A stretch of 64,000 bases of DNA from Vigna angularis. Taxonomy: Eukaryota > Streptophyta > Magnoliopsida > Fabales > Fabaceae. The notes beneath the pieces are model-generated. The model had not been told where the DNA came from. It made no database searches and was given only the letters and a program-made list of their open reading frames with translations. The stretch spans positions 3,546,501 through 3,610,500 of the forward strand of contig NC_068971.1 of NCBI RefSeq assembly GCF_016808095.1, written 5' to 3'. Below are positions 46,221 to 58,900 of the stretch, piece after piece. Every line of letters starts with the position of its first letter. The stretch's first letter is position 1. Both the position numbers and the translations under genes were made by a program.

Positions 46221-49200
46221 TTATGGAGTCGTGATGCGCATAACTTTGAACAAATAATGTTTCAACTCGATAATCTAGATTGAAGCAACATGTGCAACGT
46301 CGAATCTCATCTCAGTTTTGCTAGTTTCTGATTATGGATATCAATTTAATAAAAAAATTTATAGACTTTGTTCCTTGTTACAGTGAAGTTGAACTTTTGT
46401 CACAGTTATATCTTTAGGTTATTACTCTATCACAAAAGATAAAAGATATTATGTTGAAGACAAAAACAATATAAATATTTATTTTAATTTTACGATTTAT
46501 ACGAAGGCATCTTTAGAGAAATTTAAAATATTTGAAGTCTTTTTTTAAGGTATTTACAATGAAAGATTTTTTTGTATTAAAACGTTTGAACCGGTTTCGA
46601 ATTTTAAGATTAAGGTAACGATTGTTTCAAACTTGAATGTTATGGGGATAAGATGTAAAATGATTGTGTATAGAAAGAGAACTTTTGAATTTTTTTTTTC
46701 TATACGGTATAGTAAATCTATTTTCATAATTAAAATTATTGAACTATTACCATTATTATAAGTAAAGTTGAGTCACAATTCGTTTTCGTTATAAATATAT
46801 AAGTTAGACTTTTGACGTAAATTAAAAATAAGATCAATTTAAAATAAAATATACAAGCATAAATTTTATTTTATAAATCTGTTTTATATATTAAATTAAG
46901 TTTAAAGTTTATTTTTTTTAACGATATTAAATTTTCTTTTTTAAATATACATAACTTTTAAGTTATAAAAGGTACGTGCTCTTCGTAAAATATTTTCAAT
47001 AATATATTCTAGTTTTTAAAATTACTTGATTAATTAATTTATATAATATATTTTTCGATGGCCAAATATTTTTAAAATATTTCTTCAGTATCAACCTAAA
47101 TAAAACATTTTCTAACTACATGCAATATATTTTATGTGAAAAACTAACACGATAACATGTGTTATGTTTTATCAAAGTGGAGTTAGAGGGTAATTTATGG
47201 CTCAATGAATTAACAGAAGTTCTTCGAACATGGCACGTTTAAACATTAATCAAAGGCATTTTAAAAGGAAAAAAAAAACATTAATGAAGAATGCAACGAA
47301 AAAGTTTTGGTTCCACCGTAGGAATTGGACGTGCCTTGGAAATTGAGACATGTTCTGCCTAGTAAGAATAGGAAGCTCATGCTATAAAATATAATCATTG
47401 ACACCCTCGAGCTTACTAACAGCCTACAAATCCAAAATTAATAACAAAAATAATACTTTGACAGCATAATGTTTGTTTTTCACATTCAAATTGACATGGT
47501 AGGTCCTACTTTTTCTAATATTTATTAAAGATAAAAAAATAATTTTGAAAGAAATAATTGAAAAATAACGTATCAATTGAATATTTTCGTTACATAAACG
47601 TAGTGCTCAATTAATAAACAAAGGTAAACCTCAATTACTATTCATAACAAAAGAATATTTATTTTTAAATATTCTTTTTAATTATCTTACATAGTTTAAC
47701 AAATATTTTGAATTCAATTGATCTGTGATCTTTGGTTACGTTATCACATCACATATTTAATTTTATGAGAAGGATTTTTTTAAAAATAAAATAAAATATT
47801 AATAAAATTTAATGTAATATGTAAAATTAGTTTTTTATGTGGGAACGGAAAGTACTACTTCCGAATCTTTCGTTTGATTCTATCATTTATTTATTTATAA
47901 TTTTAAACTTTCCAAAATAGCTTATTAATTTTAATTATATGCATGCTGGGAAATAAAAATAATAATATGAATGAAAAACGAGAGATATGAATGAATTATA
48001 ACAAATTATAATAGTTTTCATATAAAGAAAAATGTCAATTATTTTTTAATGTATGTATTACAATCTCTTAAAGTTATTTTTAAAATTTGATTTGAGTCTA
48101 TTTTAACTCCATAGATAATAGCTTGTAAATGTTTAACACTTTATATGTATACACGAGAATTTGTATTTAAGATCAAATATCAACTATAAATACGATTAAT
48201 ATAAACAATTTTTATCTTACAAATTAATTTTATAAAATTTAATTACATTGATAATTGTAAAATCTGTTTTATAAATTGTTTGCTGTTGGTTCTATCAAAT
48301 TACTTCTTACCTAGTTCTAATTAATTGAATATCATCAAATTGTTATTAATCCATTCACAAATGTTTAATTTTGCAATCTCTTAACTCTCGTGGGTGTTTG
48401 AAATCAACTCTGACTAGTATACGAGAAACATAATGCTTTTGTAAGATAGAGATAATAATTATTTAACAAATCAGTGGATTAAATTAGGTTCAAAAGTGGA
48501 TTCTAAGATGATGCTACATTTTATCTTATTGATTTTGATGGACCTCTTTATTGAATTATTAACAATCTGCCTACAAAATTTTAGTCTTTGCAAACTTGTA
48601 AATATTTAATCGTGTAAACAAATGTGATAATGCTTATCCTATATTTAAAAAATAAATTTAATGCTTACAATCTATTTATTTAACAAACAAAAGCTTCATG
48701 TTGTATATATTTTAATGGAAGATAATTAACTAGAGAATATGAATATATATAAATTAGAAGAGTGTTCCTTCCCTATTACACAGGAAGATTATGAATTAAC
48801 ATTTTTTAGGGTATACTTATCAAGGAACGGGAATAAAAATATGTAACTTGTAATTTAATAACGGGATGAAAAGAGTCTAAAAAGAAATATAAGGTCGTTA
48901 ACCAAACGTGTGGGGCAACATATATAATATGCAAGAAGCAATGTTATTCAAAGAAAAACAAAATACCCTTTGTACGTACGTACCTTGAAAGAAAAATTAT
49001 GCAAATAACAAATGATACCACATACGGAAAATATAAAATATGTCTAACTTAAAGTAAAATAAATATCATAATTTGTTCTATTAAGAACATTAATGCCTTT
49101 ATTATATGGAAACTGATGTTTTAACATTTTTGGATTTCATTAACTACTTGTTAATTTATTATTGTTAAAAGTTTTAAGTACCTTGTCGACCGAACGGTAA

Positions 49201-50140
49201 GGAACGTTACTCTGGGTTCATATAATATCGATAAGTTAAATGACATAAGATCCTAAGAAACCGAACGATCAACAGGAAAGAGCCTCTCAACCGTTTGGTC
49301 CCGACAACCATTGAGCAGAGTTAATGTATAAATAAAGGTGATAACGACTACGGTTAAACAGTTAAGGTTTGCATTAATAACCATTAAGAGTAAACTAATT
49401 GGTCAGATTCTTTTAAACTCTATAAATAAGCAGGAGGACGTTCGACGGAGATCCTCGTCCTATTTCAACATAAACAATATATAAATAAATATAAATTTCA
49501 TCTTATCAATTAATTTTATGAGATAGAATCATAAATAAAGTATATCCTAGAATGTTAAAAATCTCATAAGAGATAAAATCCATTTATAATTAATATATAT
49601 AAATGCAAACATTATTTTATAAGTTATTTTTTAAAATAACTTCTAATTTATATACTATTTACAAATTATCGTATTAATTCAAATATTTATATTATTATAT
49701 TGTTATAACCAAGTAGTTGTACTTAAACTAAAATATATATATATATAAAAGCATTATTACTCGTTATATCATACACTTTCTTGCACCCCGTGAATCATGA
49801 GCTCAGTAGGAAAGAAAGAAAAAACTATGAACACAAAATTAGCTAAAAATATAATACATCAAGTTGCTCTTTCATCTTATTTATGACAACTTAGCAACTT
49901 TTTCTTCATTTTTAGTAGCACCATTTCAATATTTTATACTAATTGTTTCTCTCACTTTTAACTTGCTTCCTTGCACTTATAGACTCTAAAATGACATTCA
50001 ACATCTGTTCATAATGATTAAAAGAGTAATAAATAAGAGCAACACAAATTGTTTTATTTTTAATGAAACTCATTTAATAATAATGAGTGTACAGTGGCAG
50101 CCGGGCAAGAATATAAATTTATAGCCTAGCATTTTCTCTT
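46221..50140. other. AT-rich intergenic DNA between GH81 copies B and C
   Basis: No gene was recognised. A retroelement-like fragment at 49185-49475 is listed separately. Confidence 0.5.
49185..49475 (+). mobile_element. Probable LTR promoter fragment
   Basis: Composition changes from AT-rich to mixed. It holds two ACCGAACG words like those in the large LTR family and a CTCTATAAATAAG box at about 49419, followed by GGAGATCCTCGTCC, the look of a legume LTR core promoter and leader start. No matching partner LTR was found in the window. Confidence 0.35.
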
Positions 50141-50147
50141 GGTTCTA

Positions 50148-50193
50148 AAAGTCAACCATTAGGCCAAACAAACTCTTATCTTTACTTATAAAA
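50148..50193 (+). promoter_or_regulatory. Core promoter of GH81 copy C: W-box and TATA box
   Basis: AAAGTCAAC at 50148-50156 and TATAAAA at 50187-50193, about 53 bp before the ATG. The word and spacing resemble copy A. Confidence 0.55.
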
Positions 50194-50245
50194 TGGCTGA
50201 GGCAGCGGCACCACACAACACTGCAAGAAGCAACCACAGACAACA

Positions 50246-52222
50246 ATGTCTTCTTCTTCTTCTTTCTCTTTTCTGTTCCCTCAAACTCAATCCACAGTTC
50301 TTCCAGACCCTTCAACCTACTTCTCCTCAAACCTTCTTTCATCTCCACTTCCCACAAACTCTTTCTTCCAAAACTATGTTATACCAAACGGATCACAGCC
50401 TGAGTACATTCACCCTTACCTCATCCAAACTTCAAACTCCTCTCTATCAGCCTCATACCCTTTTCTCCTCTTCACCACAGCACTCTTGTACCAAGCTTTT
50501 GTGCCAGATCTCACCATCTCTTCCACTCAAACACTTTCAACTCCACAAAACCGTGTAATCTCATCATTCAGTGACCTTGGTATCACTTTGGACATTCCCT
50601 CCTCCAACCTCAGGTTCTTTCTCTCAAGAGGAAGCCCTTTTATAACTGCTTCCGTCACATCTTCAACATCTCTTTCTATCACAACAGTGCATACCATACT
50701 CTCTCTGTCTCCCAACAATGACAAAAACACCAAGTACACCCTTAAGCTTAACAACACTCAGACATGGCTCATATACGCCTCCTCCCCAATCTATTTCAAC
50801 CATGATGGTGCTTCTCAGGTTACCTCAAAGCCATTTTCTGGCATCATTCGTTTAGCAGTGTTGCCTGATCCTAACTATGCGACAATTCTTGACAAGTTCA
50901 GCTCTTGTTACCCTTTGTCGGGTCATGCAACACTGCAGGAGCCTTTCCGTTTGGTGTATCAATGGAAAAAGGCAGGTTCTGGGGATTTGCTCATGCTGGC
51001 TCACCCTCTTCATGTTAAACTTTTATCAAGTAAAAATAACGGGCAAATTACTGTGCTGAGTGATTTTAAGTATAGAAGCATTGATGGTGATCTTGTTGGT
51101 GTTGTTGGAGATTCATGGGTTCTGGAAACGGATGGTATTCCAGTGAAATGGTATTCTAACAAAGGAGTGGAAAAAGATTCATATGATGAGATTGTGTCGG
51201 CGCTTGTTAAGGATGTGCAGAAGCTTAATTCTTCAGCAATAGGAACAAATTCATCTTATTTTTATGGAAAGCGAGTTGGAAGGGCTGCAAGGTTGGCATT
51301 GATAGCGGAAGAAGTGTCTTTTTCGAAGGTTGTTCCCACCATTAAGGATTTTCTTAAAGAGGCCATCGAGCCTTGGTTAGATGGAACTTTCGTAGGGAAT
51401 GGTTTTCTGTATGAAAACAAATGGAGTGGACTTGTAACCAAACTAGGGTCAACGGATTCAACCGCTGATTTTGGGTTTGGAGTTTACAATGATCACCATT
51501 ACCATTTGGGGTATTTTTTATATGGAATTGCGGTTCTTGCAAAGATTGATCCCGAGTGGGGACAAAAATACAAGCCACAAGTTTATTCACTTGTGACAGA
51601 TTTTATGAACTTGGGTCCAAGGTATAGCAGAATTTATCCACGTCTAAGGTGTTTTGACCTCTATATGTTACATTCTTGGGCGGCAGGAGTGACCGAATTT
51701 GAAGATGGTAGGAACCAAGAAAGCACGAGTGAAGCTGTGAATGCATACTATTCAGCAGCGTTGGTGGGTCTGGCATATGGTGACTCAAATCTTGTTGCCA
51801 CTGGGTCAACGTTAGTGGCGTTGGAAATTCTAGCTGCACAAACTTGGTGGCATGTTAAAGTGGAAGACAACTTGTACGAAGAAGAATTTGCAAAAGACAA
51901 TAGGATAGTGGGAATTTTGTGGGCTAATAAGAGGGATAGTAAGTTATGGTGGGCCAGTGCTGAATGTAGAGAATGCAGACTTGGAATCCAAGTGCTACCC
52001 TTGTTGCCTATCACCGAGACATTGTTCTCTGATGCTGCTTATGTGAAGGAGCTTGTGGAATGGACATTTCCATCTTTAAGTAGTCAAAGTTGGAAGGGAA
52101 TGACCTATGCCTTGCAGGGAATTTATGATAAGCAAGCAGCATTGAAGAACATTAGAACGTTGACAGGTTTTGATGATGGAAACTCTTACAGTAATCTCTT
52201 GTGGTGGATTCACAGCAGATGA
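50246..52222 (+). CDS. GH81 endo-beta-1,3-glucanase, glucan elicitor-binding-protein-like, 658 aa (copy C)
   Basis: Intact single-exon GH81 gene, most similar by eye to copy B and then to copy A. The start at 50246 is chosen because MSSSSSFSFLFPQTQST lines up with the other copies. An earlier ATG at 50193 overlaps the TATA box and is in another frame. The N-terminal half is the family's beta-sandwich region (SDLGITLDIPSSNLRFF; residues to about 270). The C-terminal half is the alpha-barrel, with the candidate catalytic acid D416 in YNDHHYHLGYF and E492/E496 in NQESTSE. There is no signal peptide, so cytoplasmic or unconventional export, as reported for soybean GEBP, is possible. Likely substrate: 1,3-beta-glucan of oomycete or fungal walls, or callose. 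Confidence 0.93.
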   Translation: MSSSSSFSFLFPQTQSTVLPDPSTYFSSNLLSSPLPTNSFFQNYVIPNGSQPEYIHPYLIQTSNSSLSASYPFLLFTTALLYQAFVPDLTISSTQTLSTPQNRVISSFSDLGITLDIPSSNLRFFLSRGSPFITASVTSSTSLSITTVHTILSLSPNNDKNTKYTLKLNNTQTWLIYASSPIYFNHDGASQVTSKPFSGIIRLAVLPDPNYATILDKFSSCYPLSGHATLQEPFRLVYQWKKAGSGDLLMLAHPLHVKLLSSKNNGQITVLSDFKYRSIDGDLVGVVGDSWVLETDGIPVKWYSNKGVEKDSYDEIVSALVKDVQKLNSSAIGTNSSYFYGKRVGRAARLALIAEEVSFSKVVPTIKDFLKEAIEPWLDGTFVGNGFLYENKWSGLVTKLGSTDSTADFGFGVYNDHHYHLGYFLYGIAVLAKIDPEWGQKYKPQVYSLVTDFMNLGPRYSRIYPRLRCFDLYMLHSWAAGVTEFEDGRNQESTSEAVNAYYSAALVGLAYGDSNLVATGSTLVALEILAAQTWWHVKVEDNLYEEEFAKDNRIVGILWANKRDSKLWWASAECRECRLGIQVLPLLPITETLFSDAAYVKELVEWTFPSLSSQSWKGMTYALQGIYDKQAALKNIRTLTGFDDGNSYSNLLWWIHSR

Positions 52223-53162
52223 GGGATGATTGGACACAAGTTAAATTTCTGGACTATTTATGATGTTTCAATTTGACTATTTATCAATGTTTTCATTTGT
52301 AGTAATTTCTGAAATTATGTATCTCTGCGATTTTTCAAGAATGTAATAAAATTTGCAGTTTACAGTGGTATTCTAGAGCTGTAAAAGTTCAGATTCATAT
52401 ATGTTGATTGTAACACAACATTACTCACTATTTTGGTGTACGTTTGTCTGAGCTTTGGGAATGTGGTCAAAGGAATGATGCTGAAGCACATCGAATCTAC
52501 AAAGGTAGCAAAATTCCCTGTAGATATGATTTCATTTTCGTACCTTTTGGTGCTTTAAAAGAGTGTTATTTTGGCAATAGAGAGTTTTTAAATAAGCAGA
52601 AATGGATAGTCCACGAACCGCACAACTCTTTATGTAAATAGCAGTGTTTGATGCAATGTCAACTTAAAAAGTGGTAAACCTGAAAAAGAAACATCAAAAT
52701 TAAATTATAAAATTAAAATTTTCAGTAGCACAAATCCTTTTTCTTTTTGTTAAAAATAATAAAAGAATGCGTAATGTGGATCTTAGAAGCAAGTGTTCAG
52801 ACTCCTCCTTAATCACTTCATCTGGGCCTTCGAAAATTATGGATGACCTTTAGCTTTAGGCCTTTAGGGATTCTCCATTAAAACTTCGGTGAACAAAACT
52901 GTACCATACGGTCGAAGTTCCAAATGATGTGACAGGCCCACTACCATTAGGCCGATCACAGGTCCGACTAGGCCAATCACTCGAGCAGTATAGCCAAACA
53001 AACATGGTTGATTGGGTATCCTTAAATGTTCAGCTATAATGACTTATTAAGTCTCTAAAACAAATTAAGGTGTAATTTGAATATTTTTAGGTCAGTAAAA
53101 TGTAAAAGTTCATCACAGCTATTATAAACAAAGGTTTCATGTATGACTTTAACATCATACAC

Positions 53163-53216
<54 letters not shown>

Positions 53217-53764
53217 ACCATCAAAATGTTTACCTACTTACTTAAAACATGAGAGTATTTCTATGGATGATCATAACAAATTATAGATGAACTTTCCAAC
53301 AGCTCGATCAATCTCTCCAATCATTCAATCTATTACAGGGGGTCAGTGCACGATCGACCTTCTACATTTTATGTCAAATCTGCTACAATGCTTTTCAACC
53401 GTCTCAAACTTCGAATTCGGTTTAAAACTCAAAAATAAAAATAAAAACTTCATGAATCGAAATTAGATTTTGTACGAAAAATACCCAAATTCAAAAAAGT
53501 CCAAACTGATTTAGTAGTTTGATTTTGACATTTCTTTTACTCAAAACTCTCGTAATAATTATTATAAATGCACTTAAATAGACTATATTCTCAGACAGCA
53601 ATGCCCATTTCAAACCATTTATAGAAAAAATGGTTAACTGAAGAAAAAATGTTTAGTTGGAAAGTGCCAACAAGTAATTACAGAGGAAACTTATCGTGAA
53701 AAAGTATAATTAATATAATCTCATCATAATTTAAAAAAAATAAAATAACAGTTATTTTTTTAAG
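52223..53764. other. 3' region of GH81 copy C and spacer
   Basis: Probable polyadenylation region near 52340 (AATGTAATAAAATTTG). No other gene is seen; the frame at 52444-52641 is not recognised and is probably chance. Confidence 0.5.
53166..53213. repeat. (TA)n microsatellite
   Basis: About 24 TA units. Confidence 0.95.
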
Positions 53765-54903
53765 GGTTAAATATGTTTTTCGTCCCTTAAATATCACACG
53801 TTTTTGGTTTTAGTCCCTACTCAAAACTTTGATGATTTTTAGTCCTTATAGTTTTGAAACTCTGAGTTTTAGTCTTTCAAATTGAACGGTGTTAAGTTTT
53901 AGTAGAGGTGGCAAACGGCGTTGCCACATGAAATACCAGCCCTCTTCTCTTTCTGCCACGTTCTTGATTGAAATCAAATTAATAAATAGGATTCTTAATT
54001 GGGCAATTAGGGTTCTTAATTGGGAAATTAGGGTTCTTAATTGGGGCAAAGTAAATTTTTTCAATTGGAGAAAATTTCACGAGCACCGGAACGAAAGGGA
54101 ACAGAATATGAATCGAGAAAGTCTTCAACCTGCCACCCAGGAAGAGTCTCTATCAAATACTCCGATATGCTGCTAGCGTCGGTGGAAGCCGCCGCTTCAA
54201 CACCAACCTTATTGACGATGGAAGATAAAGGTAATGTTTTTTATGAGAAACGTCAAAAAGAGAATCAGGGGCGGAGTTTGAAGGAGAAGGGGTTTCTTGC
54301 GATGAAGAAGAAGCAGAAAGTTTAACACCAGCGAGAAGGAACCTATCATGCTTAAGGGTGTGTTCATTCGCAGATTGAATCGACACGTCGCACTCTCTAC
54401 ACAGAACGTGAATGCTCTTCTCTCCTACGACAATGCAGAAAAAAATTAATCTTCAACAATTTCAAACATCTGAAAAAACAGTTTCCTTTTTCATTTATGT
54501 TTTGTTCGTTTAATCAGTTACTAACCTGACAAACATTGCAGATAGGGTGTTGTCTGGGTCGAAGAAGAGAGAAACGCTGGTGTTTGGAGGCTAGTTTGTT
54601 TGCGTGGTGGATGCACCGTTTCATCACACCCACCGTTCCTTAAGAACCCTAATTAACTTTGCCCCAATTAAAAACCCTAATTGTTAATTTGATTTCAATC
54701 AAGAACGTGGCAGAAAGAGAAGAGGGCAGGTGGTATTTCACATGGCAACGCCGTTTGCCACCTCTACTAAAACTTAACACCGTTCAATTTGAAGGACTAA
54801 AACTCAGAGTTTCAAAACTATGAGGACTAAAAACAATCAAAATTTTGAGTAGGGACTAAAACAAAAAACGTGTGATATTAAGGGACGAAAAACATATTTA
54901 ACC
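53765..54903. mobile_element. Mutator-like element with long TIRs (Pack-MULE)
   Basis: The left end GGTTAAATATGTTTTTCGTC and the right end, its reverse complement, are the outer tips of inverted repeats of about 289 bp (53765-54053) and about 264 bp (54640-54903). These ends match by eye a MULE/MITE end common in legumes. The left TIR has an extra tandem run of AATTAGGGTTCTTAATTGGG. Flanks are T-rich (TTTTTTAAG and TTTTTTTTA), so the expected 9-bp duplication cannot be judged. No transposase is present. The whole central part, about 54080-54624, derives from a plant B-box gene on the minus strand, making this a non-autonomous gene-carrying MULE. Confidence 0.85.
54080..54624 (-). pseudogene. 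Captured B-box zinc-finger (BBX) gene fragment inside the MULE
   Basis: Minus strand, in order. 54526-54624 encodes HHANKLASKHQRFSLL... to PICNVCQ, the end of B-box 1 and start of B-box 2. A 101-nt intron with GTTAGT donor and GTCGTAG acceptor follows (54425-54525). Next comes ERRAFTFC, then after a small deletion and frame change LCRECDV...SANEHTLKHDRFLL, the rest of B-box 2. At about 54133-54171 SISEYLIETLPGW, followed by QVEDFLDS, is the conserved C-terminal motif of the two-B-box class (BBX18-BBX25 type). The first part of B-box 1 is missing; an in-frame ATG at 54622-54624 sits at the TIR edge. The frameshift rules out the normal protein. The parent gene is not in this window. Confidence 0.82.
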
Positions 54904-55904
54904 TTTTTTTTAATTAATGTGCAGTTCACACTCACAAACCATACTCTATTTCTCCCTTCTGTATTAAATTATCTTTATTGTAAATCGCTAAAGAAAATTA
55001 TTAATTTAAAAAAGGGCTATAATTGTGAGTTTATTAAAAGATTCAAATAAAATACTAACAAAAGTACGTTAAGAGAAAAATTAAAACATCTAAAGAGATA
55101 TTGTTGTGCATGTTAGTAAAAGTGGTGAGACGTAAGAAGAGTGATGATTGGATCTTAAAAAAATTTCAAGTCCATCACAAATTTATATAAACGTTCTAAA
55201 GTGAAGATTTGAGATACTTAATCCCCTTAGTCCACTATAGAATTTCCTATTCCTTTCTTAACTTAAACTTTAGGCCATCCACCACTTTCTTATTCAGATT
55301 CCAACCATCACTGATACCTAGATTCATGTTACCAAACTCTCACAGCGTCATTCCGTTTCTCATCAACACTTCCCTCTCTTCTGACTGCTGACGTTACTGA
55401 TATACTAAACCCAACTCATTTCTCAAACCTTGCTACAACCATGCTTATCCACAGCTTCCCTTAATCTACCCTCTGAACTTCTTGCGTACGATATAAGATC
55501 TTCTGACTTTGTTTCTTGAAAGTCTCTTCACCTAAAACATTACTTCTAAACTCCCACATCTTCACCCGTCCTTGAATCTGCATCCCTCTACTACCATAGA
55601 GCATAATACACCACCACAAAAGCAAGAACAAAACAGGAATTACTACAGGAAACAACACTGGAACTCTAACTCTCTCTTATCTCAAACCTTCAGAATTAAG
55701 AAAGGAAAATCATCTATGGTAAAAGTCATGAGTGTGCACCCTCATTACTCTTATCAAGACGTTTTCTGTTCTCAAAACTTCTAGTTAGATACACACCTTA
55801 CTATATAGACTCGGAGGAAATGGTAAATCATACCATTTACACTTAATTCTTCACAGAGAAGACACGACAAACCCACAACACAGAGGTCATCCAAAGGATG
55901 AACT
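54904..55904 (-). other. Internal region of an LTR element, degraded, and spacer
   Basis: Read leftward from the primer binding site at 55905, sequence resembling the untranslated start of an LTR element runs to about 55200-55400. I see no gag or pol motif. The left limit is unknown, so the element is truncated or its interior is lost. Confidence 0.4.
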
Positions 55905-55916
55905 GCTCTGATACCA
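55905..55916 (-). other. Primer binding site, initiator-Met tRNA type
   Basis: The plus strand reads GCTCTGATACCA; the minus strand is TGGTATCAGAGC, the perfect initiator-Met primer binding site. It lies four bases beyond the LTR end at 55921, where a 5' LTR expects it. Confidence 0.85.
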
Positions 55917-55920
55917 TAAA

Positions 55921-58900
55921 TGTAACATCCCAAAAAAATTTTGCCCTTTTAAAAAACAAAATTTAAAATATTGTAATAATACAATTACGGAAACACCCCG
56001 AACCTCAAACTTAAATCTATACATAAGTTTTAAGCTCAGACTTAACAGTAAAGATAACATTGAATCCTTCTAATACGATCTTCCATCTCTTCCTGCACTT
56101 GCGCCGGATCACGCGACATCCCTTCATCTGCTCTCGTATAACAAAACGTTATACGATCATCGCAAAAATATGATTTTCCGATACATGCACAAATAAGTAA
56201 GGGTGAGCTAACATGCAATATATCATTTATAAAAAAATATGCATAATTGCTTTGATATAAACATCATATAATATTTAGGTTAGACATCCCCATATTCCAT
56301 CATACCAAAATTTCTACTAGACACTCATACGGATGATACATTGCTGAGCTACTGGACAAAGCTATTCCCCAAACATTCTAACCGGATCCTATTTGGACGA
56401 ACGCTATTTGCCGAACACTATCTGCCGAGCGCTATCCGCCGAATGCTATTTAATGAATGCTATTTGGATGAATCCCAATTGAATGGACGCTAGGTGATCA
56501 TGTACTATTGAGCCGAATGCTAAACTCAGAAAACCATAATGACCGAACACTCTCATAATGAACACTGAGATCAAACACTAGGCCGATTGCTAGAAACCGA
56601 ACGCCAGATCAAATATTATTAGGCCGAACGTTATTTGCTTAAACGTCACAGAAATGAACGCTAACTCAATGAGCTTCCTATTTATCGAATACCGTTTGCA
56701 CGAACGTTAAGATTGATCACTTAGGCTTGACACTAAACACCAAACGCTATTAGACCGGATACCAGTAGGTTGAACACCAAGAGACCGAACGCTAAGTAAG
56801 ATCAAGCACTTAGACTTCATGCTGAGACAACGCACTCTACTAGAACAATTACTATTATTTCGAACATCATTCAAACGATCGCTCAAAGATCAAATCTCGC
56901 GCACCACAGATTGAGTACCATTCGGACGAACGCTTAATTGATCACTTTACTGGATTTAACACTATCTGAGGGTAACCTCATCGAGACCGGATGTTCCCTA
57001 CGTATGACCACTAACTGTTAACAATCCTTATCTGAGACAAGCGTCATCCAAACCGAGCACTACCTATGAATGATCACTGCCTGAATCATGCATCATCACG
57101 ACTGGTCACTACTTATTAACCGATCGCTACCTCAATGAATATCAAGGCCGGTCACTCCCCATAAATGATTGCAACCTCAGAGCAACATCACCAATAAAGA
57201 CCATTCTCTAAGAATGATCGCTACGAGATAGAACACTATAATAACGAACGTTTGGGTCTGGGTTAAACGCCTAGAGTACTCTGCTGAACACCTAAGTACT
57301 GACCGAACGTAATCAAACTAAACCACAGGGTACCAAATTAAGACCGGACGCTAGCTACCTCAGGACAACTAACATCAAGATCAACAGTTACCTAATAACG
57401 CTCGTTACCTGCAAATAAATAACACCAAGACCGAACGTCACTAATAAGAACGCTCGCTACTACTTATAGACCCAACAAGTTTTACTTCCCGTCTCTCTCG
57501 AAGAATTATTCCAAATCCAGCTTTATCTGCATTACCATTTCTCCCGTACCAGTACGATCATCACGGTTGGAAACCACAGCCACAACATGCAAGATGAATA
57601 TCCGGAAGTATCACATCATAAACCCATTACATATAAACTATCACAATTTCCATGATTTAATATAAGTCGACACACATGACATTATAGACTAGTCCTTCAT
57701 AAACAATGTCGTTTACTTGTAATTCGTCGTCATAACCTGCTCTCAATAACAGGCGACCCGAGCCGTCTTCCATCGCGACTTCAGACCTATGTCCCTGACT
57801 CCTCAAGGACTAACGAGTAAAAACATCGATACTATGCGTAACGATGCACTATACTCAACACGAGCCGAAGTCATTGGGCGAGACATTCACCTCCTCGCTC
57901 AGAAGAAGGTGACACTCGAATCTCAGTCTCACGCGAGACTAGCAAAAATGCTCAAAAGACAGACGAAGTTACAAGTAAATAACATAGTGTATGTACCACC
58001 TCCAACAGAGTAAACGTGCTCAATCACGAATTCATACATATTCTCAATAACATGTATAAATAAACCAATATTAGAGCAAGGAAATAACCAACAATTCTCA
58101 ATAATTGTTTCAAAATACTCCCACGGATTCATACATTATCGCCGAACGCTATTTTCAACTCGGATACTGTCTGGACGAACATTCTGGGATCAATCATCAT
58201 CAAAGGCCGAACACTGCCGATGAACACCAAACGTTATTAAACCAAGCCCCAAAGGACGAACACTCAAGATCAAGCGTAGTCGTAACAATACCTCTAACGA
58301 GTACTTCCTGAGGATTAACATCATCGAGAACAAACGCTCACAATCACAATTAAACCAAGGTCAAACGTCCAAGATCCAAACCTAAGAGTACCAACTTAAA
58401 GCCGAACGCTCAAGATTGCTACCCAAGAATTCCAAGTTAAGAACGAACGCTTATACTCACTAATATCTCAATACCGAACACTCAAATCAAACACCATTAA
58501 TCCGGACACGATTAGGACGAACGTTTTGATACTTAGTCGAACTCCTAGGTCACTTTGCCGAACGGCATTAAAAGAAGCCTGACCGAACGACATAAATCAG
58601 CAGCTAACTGAACGGTGCTAAAATCAAAACTTAACCGATCAGCAGAAACTAACGACCGAACGCTCATTAGTCACTAATACCCCAAGGCCGATCGTTCAAG
58701 ATTCAAAACTTAAGAATAAGTAACTTAAAACCGAACGCTCACTGATACCCAAAAACCGAACGTTCAAGATTCAAACCTAAAAATATCAATTTAAGGCCGA
58801 ACGCTCACAAGCTAAACCTGAGAATACCTCATCAAAACCGAACGCTTACTATTACCAATGCATAATCAAGACCGAATGCTAAGGATCACCAGCTGAGACT

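Noticed and set aside
50193..50558. Upstream ATG frame overlapping the start of GH81 copy C
   Set aside because: The ATG lies within the TATA box and is in another frame; the peptide is just the GH81 N-terminus read out of frame.
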